Positions 8,330 through 16,357 of a stretch of DNA of 41,007 bases are shown here, one piece after another. This stretch comes from Chitinophaga pinensis (GTDB lineage: Bacteria; Bacteroidota; Bacteroidia; UKL13-3): NCBI GenBank assembly GCA_945861965.1, contig CAMAWM010000020.1, positions 1-41,007 of the forward strand, in the 5' to 3' direction. Within the stretch, counting starts at the first letter, position 1; each line of letters begins with the position of its first letter. The position numbers and the translations under genes were made by a program. A model generated the notes under the pieces. That model made no database searches. It was not told where the DNA came from and worked only from the letters and a program-made list of their open reading frames with translations.

Positions 8330-9367
8330 ATGGATTTTAAGAAAATAAAATACAAATCTCTTTTGCCATATCTCTTAGCCGTTATAACTCTTATAATAGG
8401 AATTTCTACACAAAACATCTTTTTTAAAAAGCAACATAAAGCCGAAAAGCCAGTAACTATTACACACAAAGAGTTTTCGCATTTAAATCCTTTTTTGAAT
8501 TGTATCGAAGACAAAGGGTTGAACATGAGTGAGCTTAAATCTTTTAAATCCGATATTGATTCGTACATTAACAATGTACATCAAAAACATCCGGATGTAT
8601 TTATTTCATACTATTTCCGCGATTTGAATAATGGAATGTGGCTTGGAATAAATGAACACAAAAAATTTAGTCCGGCAAGTTTGATGAAAGTTCCGGTTAT
8701 GATTTCGGTGCTGAAAGAAGCACAAAAAAATCCTGAAATATTGAATACAAAATTGCTGTATCTGAAAAGTTATTTTGAAATAATAGATGAGGAAAGTGGA
8801 TTTGAGAAAAAAGATAGTGCTGGTTATACCGTTACAGAATTGTTGGAGCAGATGATTGAATATTCAGACAATGCAGCTGCATTATTGCTTATGAAATTTG
8901 TGGGAATGGATAAAGTAGCAGAAACCGAAAAAGATTTGAATTTAGCAATTGGCGATGATTTTGATATCAATACTAATTTTGTTAAAGTAAAATCATACGC
9001 AGCAACATTTCGTATTTTATACAACGCATCTTATTTAAATGCGGAAATGTCGGAATTGGCATTGAGTTATTTATGTAATTCAAAACATTCAGGAGGAATT
9101 AGAGCAGCGATTCCAACCGCTTACAATGTTGCACACAAATATGGCGAAAGAGATGTATTTGATTCAAAAGGAAAGAGACAAACTTTGCAACTTCATCATT
9201 TTGGAATAGTTTATTATCCAAACAAACCTTTTTTAATTGGTGTAATGACACGTGGATCAAACAAAGAAGCGAAAGAAAAAATAATTCGTGATTTATCGAG
9301 AATTACTTTTGAGAATGTAGAAAAGCAAGCAAAAAATAACAAGCAATCAGTAGACGTAAATTACTAA
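8330..9367 (+). CDS. Membrane-anchored class A beta-lactamase-like serine hydrolase
   Basis: A 345-aa serine hydrolase of the beta-lactamase/DD-peptidase superfamily (Beta-lactamase2-like). One N-terminal membrane segment (about 11-28) has a basic flank before it, so the enzyme should be tethered in the inner membrane facing the periplasm. The catalytic motifs are in family order and spacing: SLMK (Ser117, Lys120), SDN (179-181) and KYG (270-272) in place of KTG. Ordinary class A beta-lactamases have Thr or Ser in the last motif, so antibiotic hydrolysis is uncertain and a peptidoglycan-related hydrolase is possible. It starts at ATG 8330 and ends 8 bp from the convergent gmhA stop. Confidence 0.85.
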   Translation: MDFKKIKYKSLLPYLLAVITLIIGISTQNIFFKKQHKAEKPVTITHKEFSHLNPFLNCIEDKGLNMSELKSFKSDIDSYINNVHQKHPDVFISYYFRDLNNGMWLGINEHKKFSPASLMKVPVMISVLKEAQKNPEILNTKLLYLKSYFEIIDEESGFEKKDSAGYTVTELLEQMIEYSDNAAALLLMKFVGMDKVAETEKDLNLAIGDDFDINTNFVKVKSYAATFRILYNASYLNAEMSELALSYLCNSKHSGGIRAAIPTAYNVAHKYGERDVFDSKGKRQTLQLHHFGIVYYPNKPFLIGVMTRGSNKEAKEKIIRDLSRITFENVEKQAKNNKQSVDVNY

Positions 9368-9375
9368 AAAATACA

Positions 9376-9942
9376 TCAGCAATTTGTTTCGATATAATCG
9401 ATTAGTGAGTGAATTATTTTAATGTGAATTTCTTGAGCTCGATCAGCGTATTTTGAAAATGGAGCACGAATTTCAACATCACACAATTCGGCCATTTTTC
9501 CACCATCTTTTCCTGTTAATCCTATAATTTTTATTCCTTTGTTTTTTGCAACTAGCATCGCATTCAAAACATTTTTTGAGTTTCCGCTTGTAGAAATTGC
9601 CAACAAAATATCGCCTTCTTTTCCAATAGCTTCAAGGTATCTGCTGAAAACAAAATCGTATCCGTAATCGTTGCCAACACAAGCCATGTGGCTAACATCG
9701 CTCATTGCAATAGCGGCAATTGCAGGACGATTATCGCGGTAACGACCAGTTAGCTCCTCGGCAAAATGCATCGCATCGCACATGCTTCCACCATTTCCGC
9801 AGCTCAAAATTTTATTGCCGTTTTTAATTGATTGAACCATAATTTTTCCGGCAGATTCAATGGCTTCAAAATTTTTGTCGGATGACAAAAATTTTGAAAG
9901 TACTTCCTGCGCTTCACTAAAATGTTGTTTGATGTTATTCAT
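9376..9942 (-). CDS. gmhA: D-sedoheptulose 7-phosphate isomerase (GmhA-type SIS protein)
   Basis: Predicted to convert sedoheptulose 7-phosphate to D-glycero-D-manno-heptose 7-phosphate, the first step to the heptose used in LPS core or other glycans. The 188-aa protein matches GmhA in length and motifs: [20 protein letters not shown] (about 43-62), the family core with substrate and metal residues, [14 protein letters not shown] (about 112-125, phosphate loop) and a C-terminal helix with [14 protein letters not shown] (Gln/His metal ligands). Its ATG overlaps the stop of the upstream GNAT gene as ATGA, so translation is coupled. Other heptose genes are not in the window. Confidence 0.87.
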   Translation of the reverse strand: MNNIKQHFSEAQEVLSKFLSSDKNFEAIESAGKIMVQSIKNGNKILSCGNGGSMCDAMHFAEELTGRYRDNRPAIAAIAMSDVSHMACVGNDYGYDFVFSRYLEAIGKEGDILLAISTSGNSKNVLNAMLVAKNKGIKIIGLTGKDGGKMAELCDVEIRAPFSKYADRAQEIHIKIIHSLIDYIETNC

Positions 9943-10358
9943 TTTTTGTAAATCATTTTTATATGCTCAATATCTGCTTCCCAAAAGTTTTCTCCTTCGG
10001 GCTCAAAACCATTTTTTTCATAAAGTGGTTTTGCAGTTAGTTGTGCGTGCAAATATATTTTTTTGTTTAACGGAATTATTTCATTTAAAATATTTTTGAG
10101 TAGCGATTGTGCAACTCCCGTTCTTCGAAATTCTTTTAACACGGCAAATCGTTCAAGCTTAATTCCGTTTTCGGTTTCGCGCCAACGTGCGCAGCCAGCT
10201 GCTTTGCCATTAACTGATGCCAGAAAATGTTTGCTCTCTTCTTCAAATTCCCATTCAATTTCTTCGGGACAATTTTGTTCAATTACAAAAACAACTCTGC
10301 GAATATCCCACACTTTTTGTTGCTCTTGTTTTGTAATGGCATTAATTATTTCAATCAT
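9939..10358 (-). CDS. GNAT family N-acetyltransferase
   Basis: A 139-aa single-domain GNAT protein. The acetyl-CoA pyrophosphate loop is visible as [10 protein letters not shown] (about 92-101), preceded by strand 4 ([10 protein letters not shown]). [15 protein letters not shown] (about 114-128) is the usual C-terminal strand-helix with the conserved Tyr. The N-terminal part [20 protein letters not shown] resembles the YjcF/ElaA-like subgroup. The acceptor substrate is unknown. It sits 3 bp after the outer membrane barrel gene and shares a 4-bp ATGA overlap with gmhA, which suggests joint expression, though not necessarily a heptose substrate. Confidence 0.85.
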   Translation of the reverse strand: MIEIINAITKQEQQKVWDIRRVVFVIEQNCPEEIEWEFEEESKHFLASVNGKAAGCARWRETENGIKLERFAVLKEFRRTGVAQSLLKNILNEIIPLNKKIYLHAQLTAKPLYEKNGFEPEGENFWEADIEHIKMIYKK

Positions 10359-10361
10359 AAA

Positions 10362-11495
10362 TTAAAAAGCTTCGTTCATTGTAAAATAAAATCCTTGTAT
10401 TCCATTTTCGCCTCGTCCGTAATCTATTCTAATATTTAAGTTTTCTTTTTTGATAGCAAGGCATCTAAATCCAATTCCATAATTTGGTTTTATGTTGTTT
10501 AATAAAGTGGATGCTTGATTGCTTACGTTGCCAAAACTCGCAAACAAAGTACAGGAAAAAGGTCCCCAAATTTGTTTTCTCAATTCAGCTTGAAAAGTTG
10601 CGGCATGCATATCTCTAAATCTTCCGTTGTAATATCCGCGCATATAGATTTCGCTGCCCAATGTTGCAAGTTGACGAAAGGGGACATCGCCACTATTAAA
10701 GTTCCCATACGCTTGAATTGCCAATACATTTTTATTCCAAAGATGAATGTATTTTCTTGCATCAACAATCAAATTTGTAAAGGCAAAATCGCTTCCTAAA
10801 TAGTTGTTATGAAACATCAAAGTTGCGTCAACAAAATATCCATCCAGCGGAAAATAAATTTGTTTGCGATTATCAAAACTCAACGCTAAACCCAAACCAG
10901 AAGTAAAACTTCCTTGAGCTCCGGCAACAGTCGAATTTTTTAATGTGCTACCGCGATAGTTCATATTGTTCATGTTGGTGGTTTGAAATTGCAAACCTGC
11001 GTACATGTTTTTGTAAAATTGATACGTTCCTCTAAACTGAAATCGGTTTAATGTAAAATCATACAACTCTTTTGTTGCATCGCTTGTATTGTTTCCAATT
11101 CCCCAATAATATTCAATAAATTTTGTGTAGGTGTAAGATGCGCGAATATTGAATTTGTTTTGTGAGGTAAAAATATCAACGTAAGGGCGAATGCTAAACT
11201 GATCTTTTTCGGTGATGAAAGAATTAAGTCTAACAATTGATGTGCGAGTGATGGAGTCGTTTTTTAAGTGAAACAAACAAACAGCGCTTAAGCCCAATTG
11301 CCAACCGGTTTCGGGGTAAACACCCCAAATAGGAAGTATAAATAAAATACTTTTTTGTGGCTTTGCAGAATCTCCTTCTAGCTTATCGTAAATTGAATTT
11401 ATATAATTCTCAAGTTTTTTTTGAGCCGAAATTTGTTGTTCTGTAAAAAACAAAAAAACAAAAAAAACAAAAACTATTTTTTTGTTTACAACCAT
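10362..11495 (-). CDS. Outer membrane beta-barrel, BamA/D15 surface-antigen type without POTRA domains
   Basis: A 377-aa protein with a signal peptide (KKIVFVFFVFLFF, cleavage after ISAQ) and alternating aromatic/polar strands typical of a 16-strand surface-antigen (PF01103-like) barrel. GSEIYMRGYYNGRFRD (about 283-298) contains the RGY signature of the barrel's inner loop, and the chain ends in Phe, as outer membrane barrels usually do. There is no room for POTRA repeats, so it is not BamA itself. It resembles short, lone D15 barrels of unknown cargo or phospholipase-like families. It overlaps the end of the DUF4421-like gene by 10 bp and leads into GNAT-gmhA, so it is probably part of one operon. 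Confidence 0.8.
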   Translation of the reverse strand: MVVNKKIVFVFFVFLFFTEQQISAQKKLENYINSIYDKLEGDSAKPQKSILFILPIWGVYPETGWQLGLSAVCLFHLKNDSITRTSIVRLNSFITEKDQFSIRPYVDIFTSQNKFNIRASYTYTKFIEYYWGIGNNTSDATKELYDFTLNRFQFRGTYQFYKNMYAGLQFQTTNMNNMNYRGSTLKNSTVAGAQGSFTSGLGLALSFDNRKQIYFPLDGYFVDATLMFHNNYLGSDFAFTNLIVDARKYIHLWNKNVLAIQAYGNFNSGDVPFRQLATLGSEIYMRGYYNGRFRDMHAATFQAELRKQIWGPFSCTLFASFGNVSNQASTLLNNIKPNYGIGFRCLAIKKENLNIRIDYGRGENGIQGFYFTMNEAF

Positions 11496-12478
11496 TTAAT
11501 TTTAGGTATTAATTTTTTGAAACGATAGCCAATATTAAAACCAAAACTTCCAGATTCATTTGCAACTGACATGTTTGATGGAAATGTATTGATTGCAATA
11601 TCGTAGGTTAAAAAAAAATTCCAAAAATAATCGGGATGATTATTTCCGGTCGAAATTTTTATGTGCGCATTGGCTTCAAAACTATTTCCCGAAATAGAAT
11701 TTTGCGGGTTTCGTATTTGATAGCTTGCCCATCCGGCACCAACAAAAGCAGAAGGCGAAATAAACCATTTGCCATCGTTAAAACAAAAATTGTAAGCATA
11801 GCCAGGTCTTATATTTATATGCCACAGTTGCAAATATTGCAAAGATTCGAGCACACCGTAATTTTCGCTTGAATCATTTTTTTCGGGGATTAAAGATGAG
11901 TCGGCATCAATTGTCCGATTTCCGATATTGCTCATCAAAAGAAAAGCGCCCGATGATTTTTTTTGAAACTCGGCCAAAGATAAAGCGCTGCGATACGAGA
12001 ATTTTTTATGGTTGAAATTATAAAATAAATTTAATCCGTACGAACCAATTTTTGTGTCGGGTCTAACATCTGCCAAAGTATCCAAACCAACTATTCTGTA
12101 AGCTCCGCTAAATGACCGCGAGTAAATATCAACGCCAAAGAAAGATTGATAATAGCTGAAACCAAAATCAAAATAATTGGTGCGGCCAAACGATTTTTCA
12201 TTGTTATTAGTTCCCGGAACTTGCACGCCAAATGCGAGTGTAACATATTTTAATCCAAATGAAAGGCCTGATTGCAAACTAATATTTGGCGATACAGCAA
12301 TCGTTTTTCCATCGTTGGATAATTGCCGAGGATTTATTTTGAAATTGTAATCGTTGAGCCAAGTATTGAATTGAATGTTGTATGGCTTTTCAAACTGAAC
12401 AATGTAGTTATTGTCTTTTTGTGCCGTAGCATGGAACGAAAAATAAATTAATGCTATTGGAACAAGAAGCCATTTCAT
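11486..12478 (-). CDS. DUF4421-like outer membrane protein
   Basis: A 330-aa exported protein starting with the signal peptide MKWLLVPIALIYFSF (cleavage near HATAQ). The body is rich in amphipathic strands. YIVQFEKPYNIQF at its start and KFSYRSALSLAEFQKKSSGA in the middle recall the Bacteroidota-restricted DUF4421 family, whose function is unknown. The open frame continues to an ATG at 12523 inside the end of asnS. I choose 12478 because that is where the signal peptide begins and because a perfect -7 promoter box lies only 8 nt upstream. It ends without an obvious sorting signal and overlaps the next barrel gene by 10 bp. Confidence 0.75.
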   Translation of the reverse strand: MKWLLVPIALIYFSFHATAQKDNNYIVQFEKPYNIQFNTWLNDYNFKINPRQLSNDGKTIAVSPNISLQSGLSFGLKYVTLAFGVQVPGTNNNEKSFGRTNYFDFGFSYYQSFFGVDIYSRSFSGAYRIVGLDTLADVRPDTKIGSYGLNLFYNFNHKKFSYRSALSLAEFQKKSSGAFLLMSNIGNRTIDADSSLIPEKNDSSENYGVLESLQYLQLWHINIRPGYAYNFCFNDGKWFISPSAFVGAGWASYQIRNPQNSISGNSFEANAHIKISTGNNHPDYFWNFFLTYDIAINTFPSNMSVANESGSFGFNIGYRFKKLIPKIKWL

Positions 12479-12485
12479 GTATGGG

Positions 12486-12493
12486 CAAATATA
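12486..12493 (-). promoter_or_regulatory. -7 promoter box for the DUF4421-like gene
   Basis: TATATTTG on the minus strand (12493 to 12486) fits the TAnnTTTG consensus perfectly and ends 7 nt before the ATG at 12478. A weak -33 candidate GTTG lies 16 bp upstream. The implied leader is only a few nucleotides. The box sits between the asnS stop and this start, so the gene could be transcribed apart from asnS. Confidence 0.45.
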
Positions 12494-12503
12494 ACAGAAT
12501 AGT

Positions 12504-14024
12504 TTAGGGCAACAATCGACCATACATTCTAGGAAATGGAATTGATTCGCGAACGTGTGGCAATTTACAAATCCAAGTAACTAATCTTTCCAAACCCAAA
12601 CCAAAACCTGCATGAGGAACAGAACCGTATTTGCGCAAATCCAAATACCAATTGAATGCTTCCATCGGCAGTTGATGCTCTTTTATTTTTTCAATCAACA
12701 ATTGCGTATCGGTTTCGCGCTCTCCTCCTCCAACAATTTCACCGTATCCTTCGGGGGCGAGTATATCAACGCCTCGGGCAAAACGCGAATCGTCTGGATC
12801 GCGTTTTAAATAAAACGCCTTAACAGCATGTGGCCAATTATAAACCATAACAGGCACATCAAACAATCGAGTCAAAACTGTTTCATCGCTTCCGCCAAAA
12901 TCTTGTCCGTATTCAAAATTTTTAGCAGAATTTAACCAACCCGGAATGTTGCGTTGTTGTTCTTCAAAATCAGACAACTCTTGTTTCAATTTATCAATTT
13001 TTGATTGGTTGAAACCAATCTCACCTTTTTTCATTCCAGGTGTCTTTATTTTTTCTTCGCGATCAGTTATTTCATTATTTATTTCTACAATTCTTGATTC
13101 TACTTTTTTCAAATCATCCTCTAAAGTTTTGATTGAATTTTTTCCGGCCACATCTTTTTCGCCTTTGATAATTGATACGGCTTCATCGTAAGTAAGTCGC
13201 GGAAAAGTTTGCGAAATATTTTTTAATACACTTGTGTCTCGTCCAATCATTTCTAACTCGCTTTTGCAATTTTCTAAAACACCGTTTACCACATTGCGCA
13301 AAAATTTTTCAATCAAATCCATGTTTTGAAAAATATCAAAAAAAGCCATCTCGGGTTCTATCATCCAAAACTCGGATAAATGCCTACGGGTTTTTGATTT
13401 TTCGGCACGAAAAGTTGGACCAAATGTGTAAATTTTTCCCATCGCCATCGCCATCGCTTCGCCATAAAGTTGTCCCGATTGTGATAGATAAGCAACATCG
13501 CCATAATAATCGGTTTCAAATAAATTGCTTGTGCCTTCGCACGCGTTTCCGGTAAAAAGCGGTGCGTCCATTTGCACAAATCCTTCGGCTTGAAAAAAAT
13601 TATGTATAGAAAAAATAAGTTGATTTCGTATTTTCATTATCGCCCATTGTCTTTGGGTACGAAGCCATAAATGCCTTTTGTCCATCAAAAAATCGACACC
13701 GTGTTCTTTTTTTGAAATGGGATATTCTTGAGCAATAGATATTATTTTTACATCAGTTGCCTGCAATTCAAAACCACCAATTTGCTTTTCGTCTTTGCGC
13801 ACAATTCCAGAAATTTCAAGCGAAGTTTCCAATGAAATATTTTTGCAATTTTCGAACACCTCGGCACTTACCGACTCGCTGTTTACCACACATTGGCACC
13901 AACCTGTTCCGTCACGCAATACAATAAAATACAAACCTTTGCTATCTCTGCGATTGCTTGCCCATCCACGTAAGTGAATTGTTTTTTCTTCGTGATTTTT
14001 TAAATCGTTAATTAATGTATACAC
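12504..14024 (-). CDS. asnS: Asparaginyl-tRNA synthetase with an extra coiled-coil insertion
   Basis: Charges tRNA-Asn with asparagine. The protein has 506 aa against 466 in E. coli. The N-terminal OB-fold anticodon domain (about 15-100, with HLRGWASNRRDSKG) precedes the class II core. Motif 2 is FRAEKSKTRRHLSEFWMIEPE-like (206-225) and motif 3 is GFGLGLERLV (473-482). Residues about 291-365 form an insertion not present in the E. coli enzyme. It is charged and heptad-like (LEDDLKKVESRIVEINNEI and KIDKLKQELSDFEEQQ), with a GMKKGE turn between two helices, and lies between LTYDEAVSII and the FGGSDETVLT region. It starts at ATG 14024, divergent from gltX. A TATTTTCG box upstream on its strand is a weak promoter candidate. 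Confidence 0.95.
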   Translation of the reverse strand: MYTLINDLKNHEEKTIHLRGWASNRRDSKGLYFIVLRDGTGWCQCVVNSESVSAEVFENCKNISLETSLEISGIVRKDEKQIGGFELQATDVKIISIAQEYPISKKEHGVDFLMDKRHLWLRTQRQWAIMKIRNQLIFSIHNFFQAEGFVQMDAPLFTGNACEGTSNLFETDYYGDVAYLSQSGQLYGEAMAMAMGKIYTFGPTFRAEKSKTRRHLSEFWMIEPEMAFFDIFQNMDLIEKFLRNVVNGVLENCKSELEMIGRDTSVLKNISQTFPRLTYDEAVSIIKGEKDVAGKNSIKTLEDDLKKVESRIVEINNEITDREEKIKTPGMKKGEIGFNQSKIDKLKQELSDFEEQQRNIPGWLNSAKNFEYGQDFGGSDETVLTRLFDVPVMVYNWPHAVKAFYLKRDPDDSRFARGVDILAPEGYGEIVGGGERETDTQLLIEKIKEHQLPMEAFNWYLDLRKYGSVPHAGFGLGLERLVTWICKLPHVRESIPFPRMYGRLLP

Positions 14025-14096
14025 AAAAGTTATCTTAAATTATTTTTGTAAAAACCGATGCGAAAATAAGCGAAAAGTTTGATTTGCTTAATTCCT

Positions 14097-14104
14097 TATC
14101 TTCG
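14097..14104 (+). promoter_or_regulatory. Possible -7 promoter box for gltX
   Basis: TATCTTCG matches TAnnTTTG in all but one position and ends 9 nt before the chosen gltX ATG. A TTTG lies 15 bp upstream (14078-14081), shorter than the preferred spacing. If real, it favours ATG 14114 and excludes the longer frame starting at 14084. Moderate to low certainty. Confidence 0.35.
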
Positions 14105-14113
14105 CGACCGAAT

Positions 14114-15649
14114 ATGATGGATGAAAGAAAAGTTAGAGTACGATTTGCACCAAGCCCAACGGGCCCTTTGCATATTGGAGGAGTTCGTACAGCGCTGTAC
14201 AATTATTTGTTTGCCAAAAAACACCAAGGCGATTTTATTTTACGAATTGAAGATACCGACCAAACACGATTTGTTTCAGGCGCTGAAGAATACATTATTG
14301 AAAGTTTGAAATGGTTAGGAATAGAACCAAACGAAGGCGTTGGATTTGGCGATGGACAATTTGCGCCTTACAAACAAAGCGAAAGAAAAAATAGTTACCG
14401 TCAGTATGCCGAACAATTGGTGGCAAGTGGAAATGCCTACTATGCATTTGATACTTCAGAAGATTTGGAAGCCATGCGCGAAAGATTAAAAGCATCAAAT
14501 GTGGATGCAAAGTACGATTCAATTACGCGCAGCACAATGAAAAATAGTTTGACTTTGTCTGAAGATGAAGTGAAACAACGATTAGAAAACAAAGAACAAT
14601 TTGTGATTCGTTTAAAAGTTCCTCGCAAGGAGGAAGTAAAATTATACGATGAAATTAGAGGATGGGTAAATGTAAATACTTCCTCAATTGACGATAAGGT
14701 TTTATTTAAAAGCGATGGCATGCCAACCTATCATTTGGCAAATGTGGTGGATGATTATTTAATGAATATTTCTCATGTCATTCGTGGCGAAGAATGGTTG
14801 CCTTCAGCTCCTTTGCATGTGTTGTTGTATCGTTATTTAGGTTGGGAAAGTGTGATGCCTAAGTTTGCGCATTTGCCACTTTTACTAAAACCTGAAGGAA
14901 ACGGAAAGTTAAGCAAACGCGATGGCGATCGATTGGGATTTCCTGTTTTTCCAATAGAATGGAAAGATCCGACAACAAATGAAATTTTGAGTGGGTACAA
15001 ACAAAATGGATATTTGCCCGAAGCGGTTATTAATCTTTTGGCGTTTTTGGGTTGGAATCCTGGCACAGCGCAAGAAATATTTAGCAAAGAGGAATTGATA
15101 CAAGCATTTTCGATTGAAAGAGTTAGCAAGCACGGAGCAAAATTTGATGTTAACAAAGCCAAATGGTTCAATCAACAATATGTTAGGCATGTCGACAATA
15201 AAATTTTAGCTGCTGAATTGAAAAATAATGTAACAGAAAAAAATATTTCTGTTGACGAAATCTACGTTGAAAAAGTTTGCGGATTGGTGAAAGAAAAAAT
15301 AAGTTTTACAAAAGAACTTTGGGATTATAGCCAGTATTTTTTTGTAGCGCCAACAAGCTTTGATGAATCTGTAATTAAAAAACGTTGGAATGAAAAATCG
15401 GCTATTGTGCTAAATGACATAATTGAAAGTTTTCAAAACAGCATTGAGTTTTCGCATTCAACAATTGAAAACGCATACAACGAAGCATTGATTAAAAACG
15501 AAATGCAAAGCAAAGATTTTTTGCAATTGTTTCGCGTTTGTTTAAGTGGAGTTGCAAGTGGTCCGCCCATTTTTGAAATGGCGGAATTGTTTGGAAAAGA
15601 GAATACGATTTTGAGATTAGAAACAGCATTAAAAAATATAAAACAATGA
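14114..15649 (+). CDS. gltX: Glutamyl-tRNA synthetase
   Basis: Charges tRNA-Glu in the cytoplasm. The protein has 511 aa and is a class I synthetase with the HIGH-type motif in [20 protein letters not shown] (about 9-28). The GluRS insertion has the typical [14 protein letters not shown] and [15 protein letters not shown]. The KMSKS-type motif is [17 protein letters not shown] (about 276-292). The C-terminal anticodon-binding part is helical. The start is ATG 14114, directly followed by another ATG at 14117; the open frame from 14084 would add residues before the first strand and cross a probable promoter box. Its TGA overlaps the ATG of the next gene (ATGA). Confidence 0.96.
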   Translation: MMDERKVRVRFAPSPTGPLHIGGVRTALYNYLFAKKHQGDFILRIEDTDQTRFVSGAEEYIIESLKWLGIEPNEGVGFGDGQFAPYKQSERKNSYRQYAEQLVASGNAYYAFDTSEDLEAMRERLKASNVDAKYDSITRSTMKNSLTLSEDEVKQRLENKEQFVIRLKVPRKEEVKLYDEIRGWVNVNTSSIDDKVLFKSDGMPTYHLANVVDDYLMNISHVIRGEEWLPSAPLHVLLYRYLGWESVMPKFAHLPLLLKPEGNGKLSKRDGDRLGFPVFPIEWKDPTTNEILSGYKQNGYLPEAVINLLAFLGWNPGTAQEIFSKEELIQAFSIERVSKHGAKFDVNKAKWFNQQYVRHVDNKILAAELKNNVTEKNISVDEIYVEKVCGLVKEKISFTKELWDYSQYFFVAPTSFDESVIKKRWNEKSAIVLNDIIESFQNSIEFSHSTIENAYNEALIKNEMQSKDFLQLFRVCLSGVASGPPIFEMAELFGKENTILRLETALKNIKQ

Positions 15650-16050
15650 ATCGACCTATACGCGTATTAGTGGCCAAAGTTGGTTTAGATGGGCACGACC
15701 GTGGCGCAAAAGTGATTGCAACCGCTTTGCGAGATGCCGGTTTGGAAGTAATTTATACCGGTTTGCGCCAAACGCCAGAAATGGTGGTTCAGGCTGCTTT
15801 GCAAGAAGATGTGGATGCAATAGGAATAAGTATTTTATCGGGTGCTCACAACACGGTTTTTCCGAAACTAATTGATTTGATGAAAAAAAATAAACTTACC
15901 GATGTGTTGCTTACAGGTGGCGGAATTATTCCGGAGGAAGATATTGTAAAACTAAATGAATTAGGTGTAGGAAAACTATTTACCCCAGGCGCTAAAACCA
16001 ATGAAATTGCTGATTACATAAAAGATTGGGTGAGCAACAATAGAAAATAA
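15646..16050 (+). CDS. Stand-alone cobalamin-binding subunit of an acyl-CoA mutase type
   Basis: A 134-aa protein consisting only of a B12-binding Rossmann domain of the methylmalonyl-CoA mutase C-terminal type. The base-off/His-on signature is complete: GLDGHDRG (14-21, DxHxxG with His as lower ligand), SILSGAH (about 66-72, SxL) and LTGGGIIP (about 89-96, GG). The domain is covalently attached in MutB/MutA but a separate small subunit in isobutyryl-CoA and 2-hydroxyisobutyryl-CoA mutases (IcmB, HcmB) of about the same length. No catalytic subunit is in the window. It overlaps gltX by 4 bp, so it is co-translated with a housekeeping gene. The substrate is unknown. Confidence 0.88.
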   Translation: MNRPIRVLVAKVGLDGHDRGAKVIATALRDAGLEVIYTGLRQTPEMVVQAALQEDVDAIGISILSGAHNTVFPKLIDLMKKNKLTDVLLTGGGIIPEEDIVKLNELGVGKLFTPGAKTNEIADYIKDWVSNNRK

Positions 16051-16054
16051 ATTG

Positions 16055-16080
16055 GACAAGCCTTTTTAAACGGCTTTGTC
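16055..16080 (+). terminator. Probable terminator hairpin after the B12 gene
   Basis: GGACAAGCC pairs with GGCTTTGTC around a T/A-rich loop (16055-16062 with 16072-16080), leaving one unpaired T in the right arm. It starts 4 bp after the stop of the B12-binding gene. There is no long U tract after it, so it may be a processing or attenuator hairpin and not a true terminator. Confidence 0.4.
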
Positions 16081-16089
16081 GTGCGAAGC

Positions 16090-16168
16090 GAAGCATCTGA
16101 ATGAAGATTCTTCGCTAAACTTGGTTGTCATGCTGAGTGAAGCATCTAAAAAGAAGATCCTTCGCTAA
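16090..16168. repeat. Two direct copies of a short palindromic intergenic element
   Basis: GAAGCATCT...(A)GAAGAT[TC]CTTCGCTAA occurs at 16090-16118 and again at 16139-16168, 49 bp apart. The second copy lies in a longer hairpin: GCTGAGTGAAGCATCT (16132-16147) pairs with AGATCCTTCGCTAAGC (16155-16170) with three mismatches over 16 positions. This looks like a dispersed miniature repeat of the REP-like kind rather than gene-specific regulation. Whether other copies exist in the genome cannot be seen here. Confidence 0.6.
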
Positions 16169-16177
16169 GCGTGCTGT

Positions 16178-16236
16178 GTCAGTCTGAGCCTGACGAAGAC
16201 TAATCAAACAACCCTTCGTCAGGCTCAGGGTGACAG
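16178..16236. repeat. Inverted repeat with about 21-bp arms
   Basis: The left arm 16178-16198 contains CTGAGCCTGACGAAG. Its exact complement CTTCGTCAGGCTCAG is at 16214-16228, and pairing extends outward to about 21 bp with two mismatches. The loop is 15 bp (16199-16213). A fragment GTCAAGCTCAGGGAC further on looks like a decayed partial copy. The arms are G+C-rich against the surroundings, which suggests an inserted mobile palindrome. Confidence 0.65.
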
Positions 16237-16303
16237 AATACAAAAGTCAAGCTCAGGGACTTTTTATCCGATAGAATTGCAATTGAATTTTCGAAATTCC
16301 AAC

Positions 16304-16339
16304 AAAAAAACCCGATCGAAATTTCCATCGGGTTTTTTT
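16304..16339. terminator. Perfect bidirectional terminator
   Basis: AAAAAAACCCGAT (16304-16316) and ATCGGGTTTTTTT (16327-16339) are perfect 13-bp complements around a 10-nt loop. The hairpin gives a G+C core followed by a T run on either strand. It therefore suits both the rightward gltX-B12 operon and the leftward giant PKD gene, whose stop codon is 18 bp away. Confidence 0.88.
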
Positions 16340-16357
16340 GTTATTTAAAAAGAGAGT

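Larger units (their letters stand above)
16051..16357. other. 307-bp intergenic region with repeats and terminators
   Basis: The only gap longer than 300 bp. It holds, in order, a hairpin at the end of the B12 gene, two copies of a short palindromic element, a larger inverted repeat and a strong bidirectional terminator. No coding frame of credible composition was seen on either strand. It separates the convergent gltX-B12 operon and the giant PKD gene. Confidence 0.75.

Noticed and set aside
12946-13191. A plus-strand frame within asnS
   Set aside because: It is antisense to the AsnRS coiled-coil insertion; its Ser/Phe richness is the complement of Lys/Glu codons.
16090-16236. A CRISPR-like pattern of repeats
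   Set aside because: There are only two imperfect copies of one element plus one inverted repeat, with no regular spacers, no array and no cas genes.
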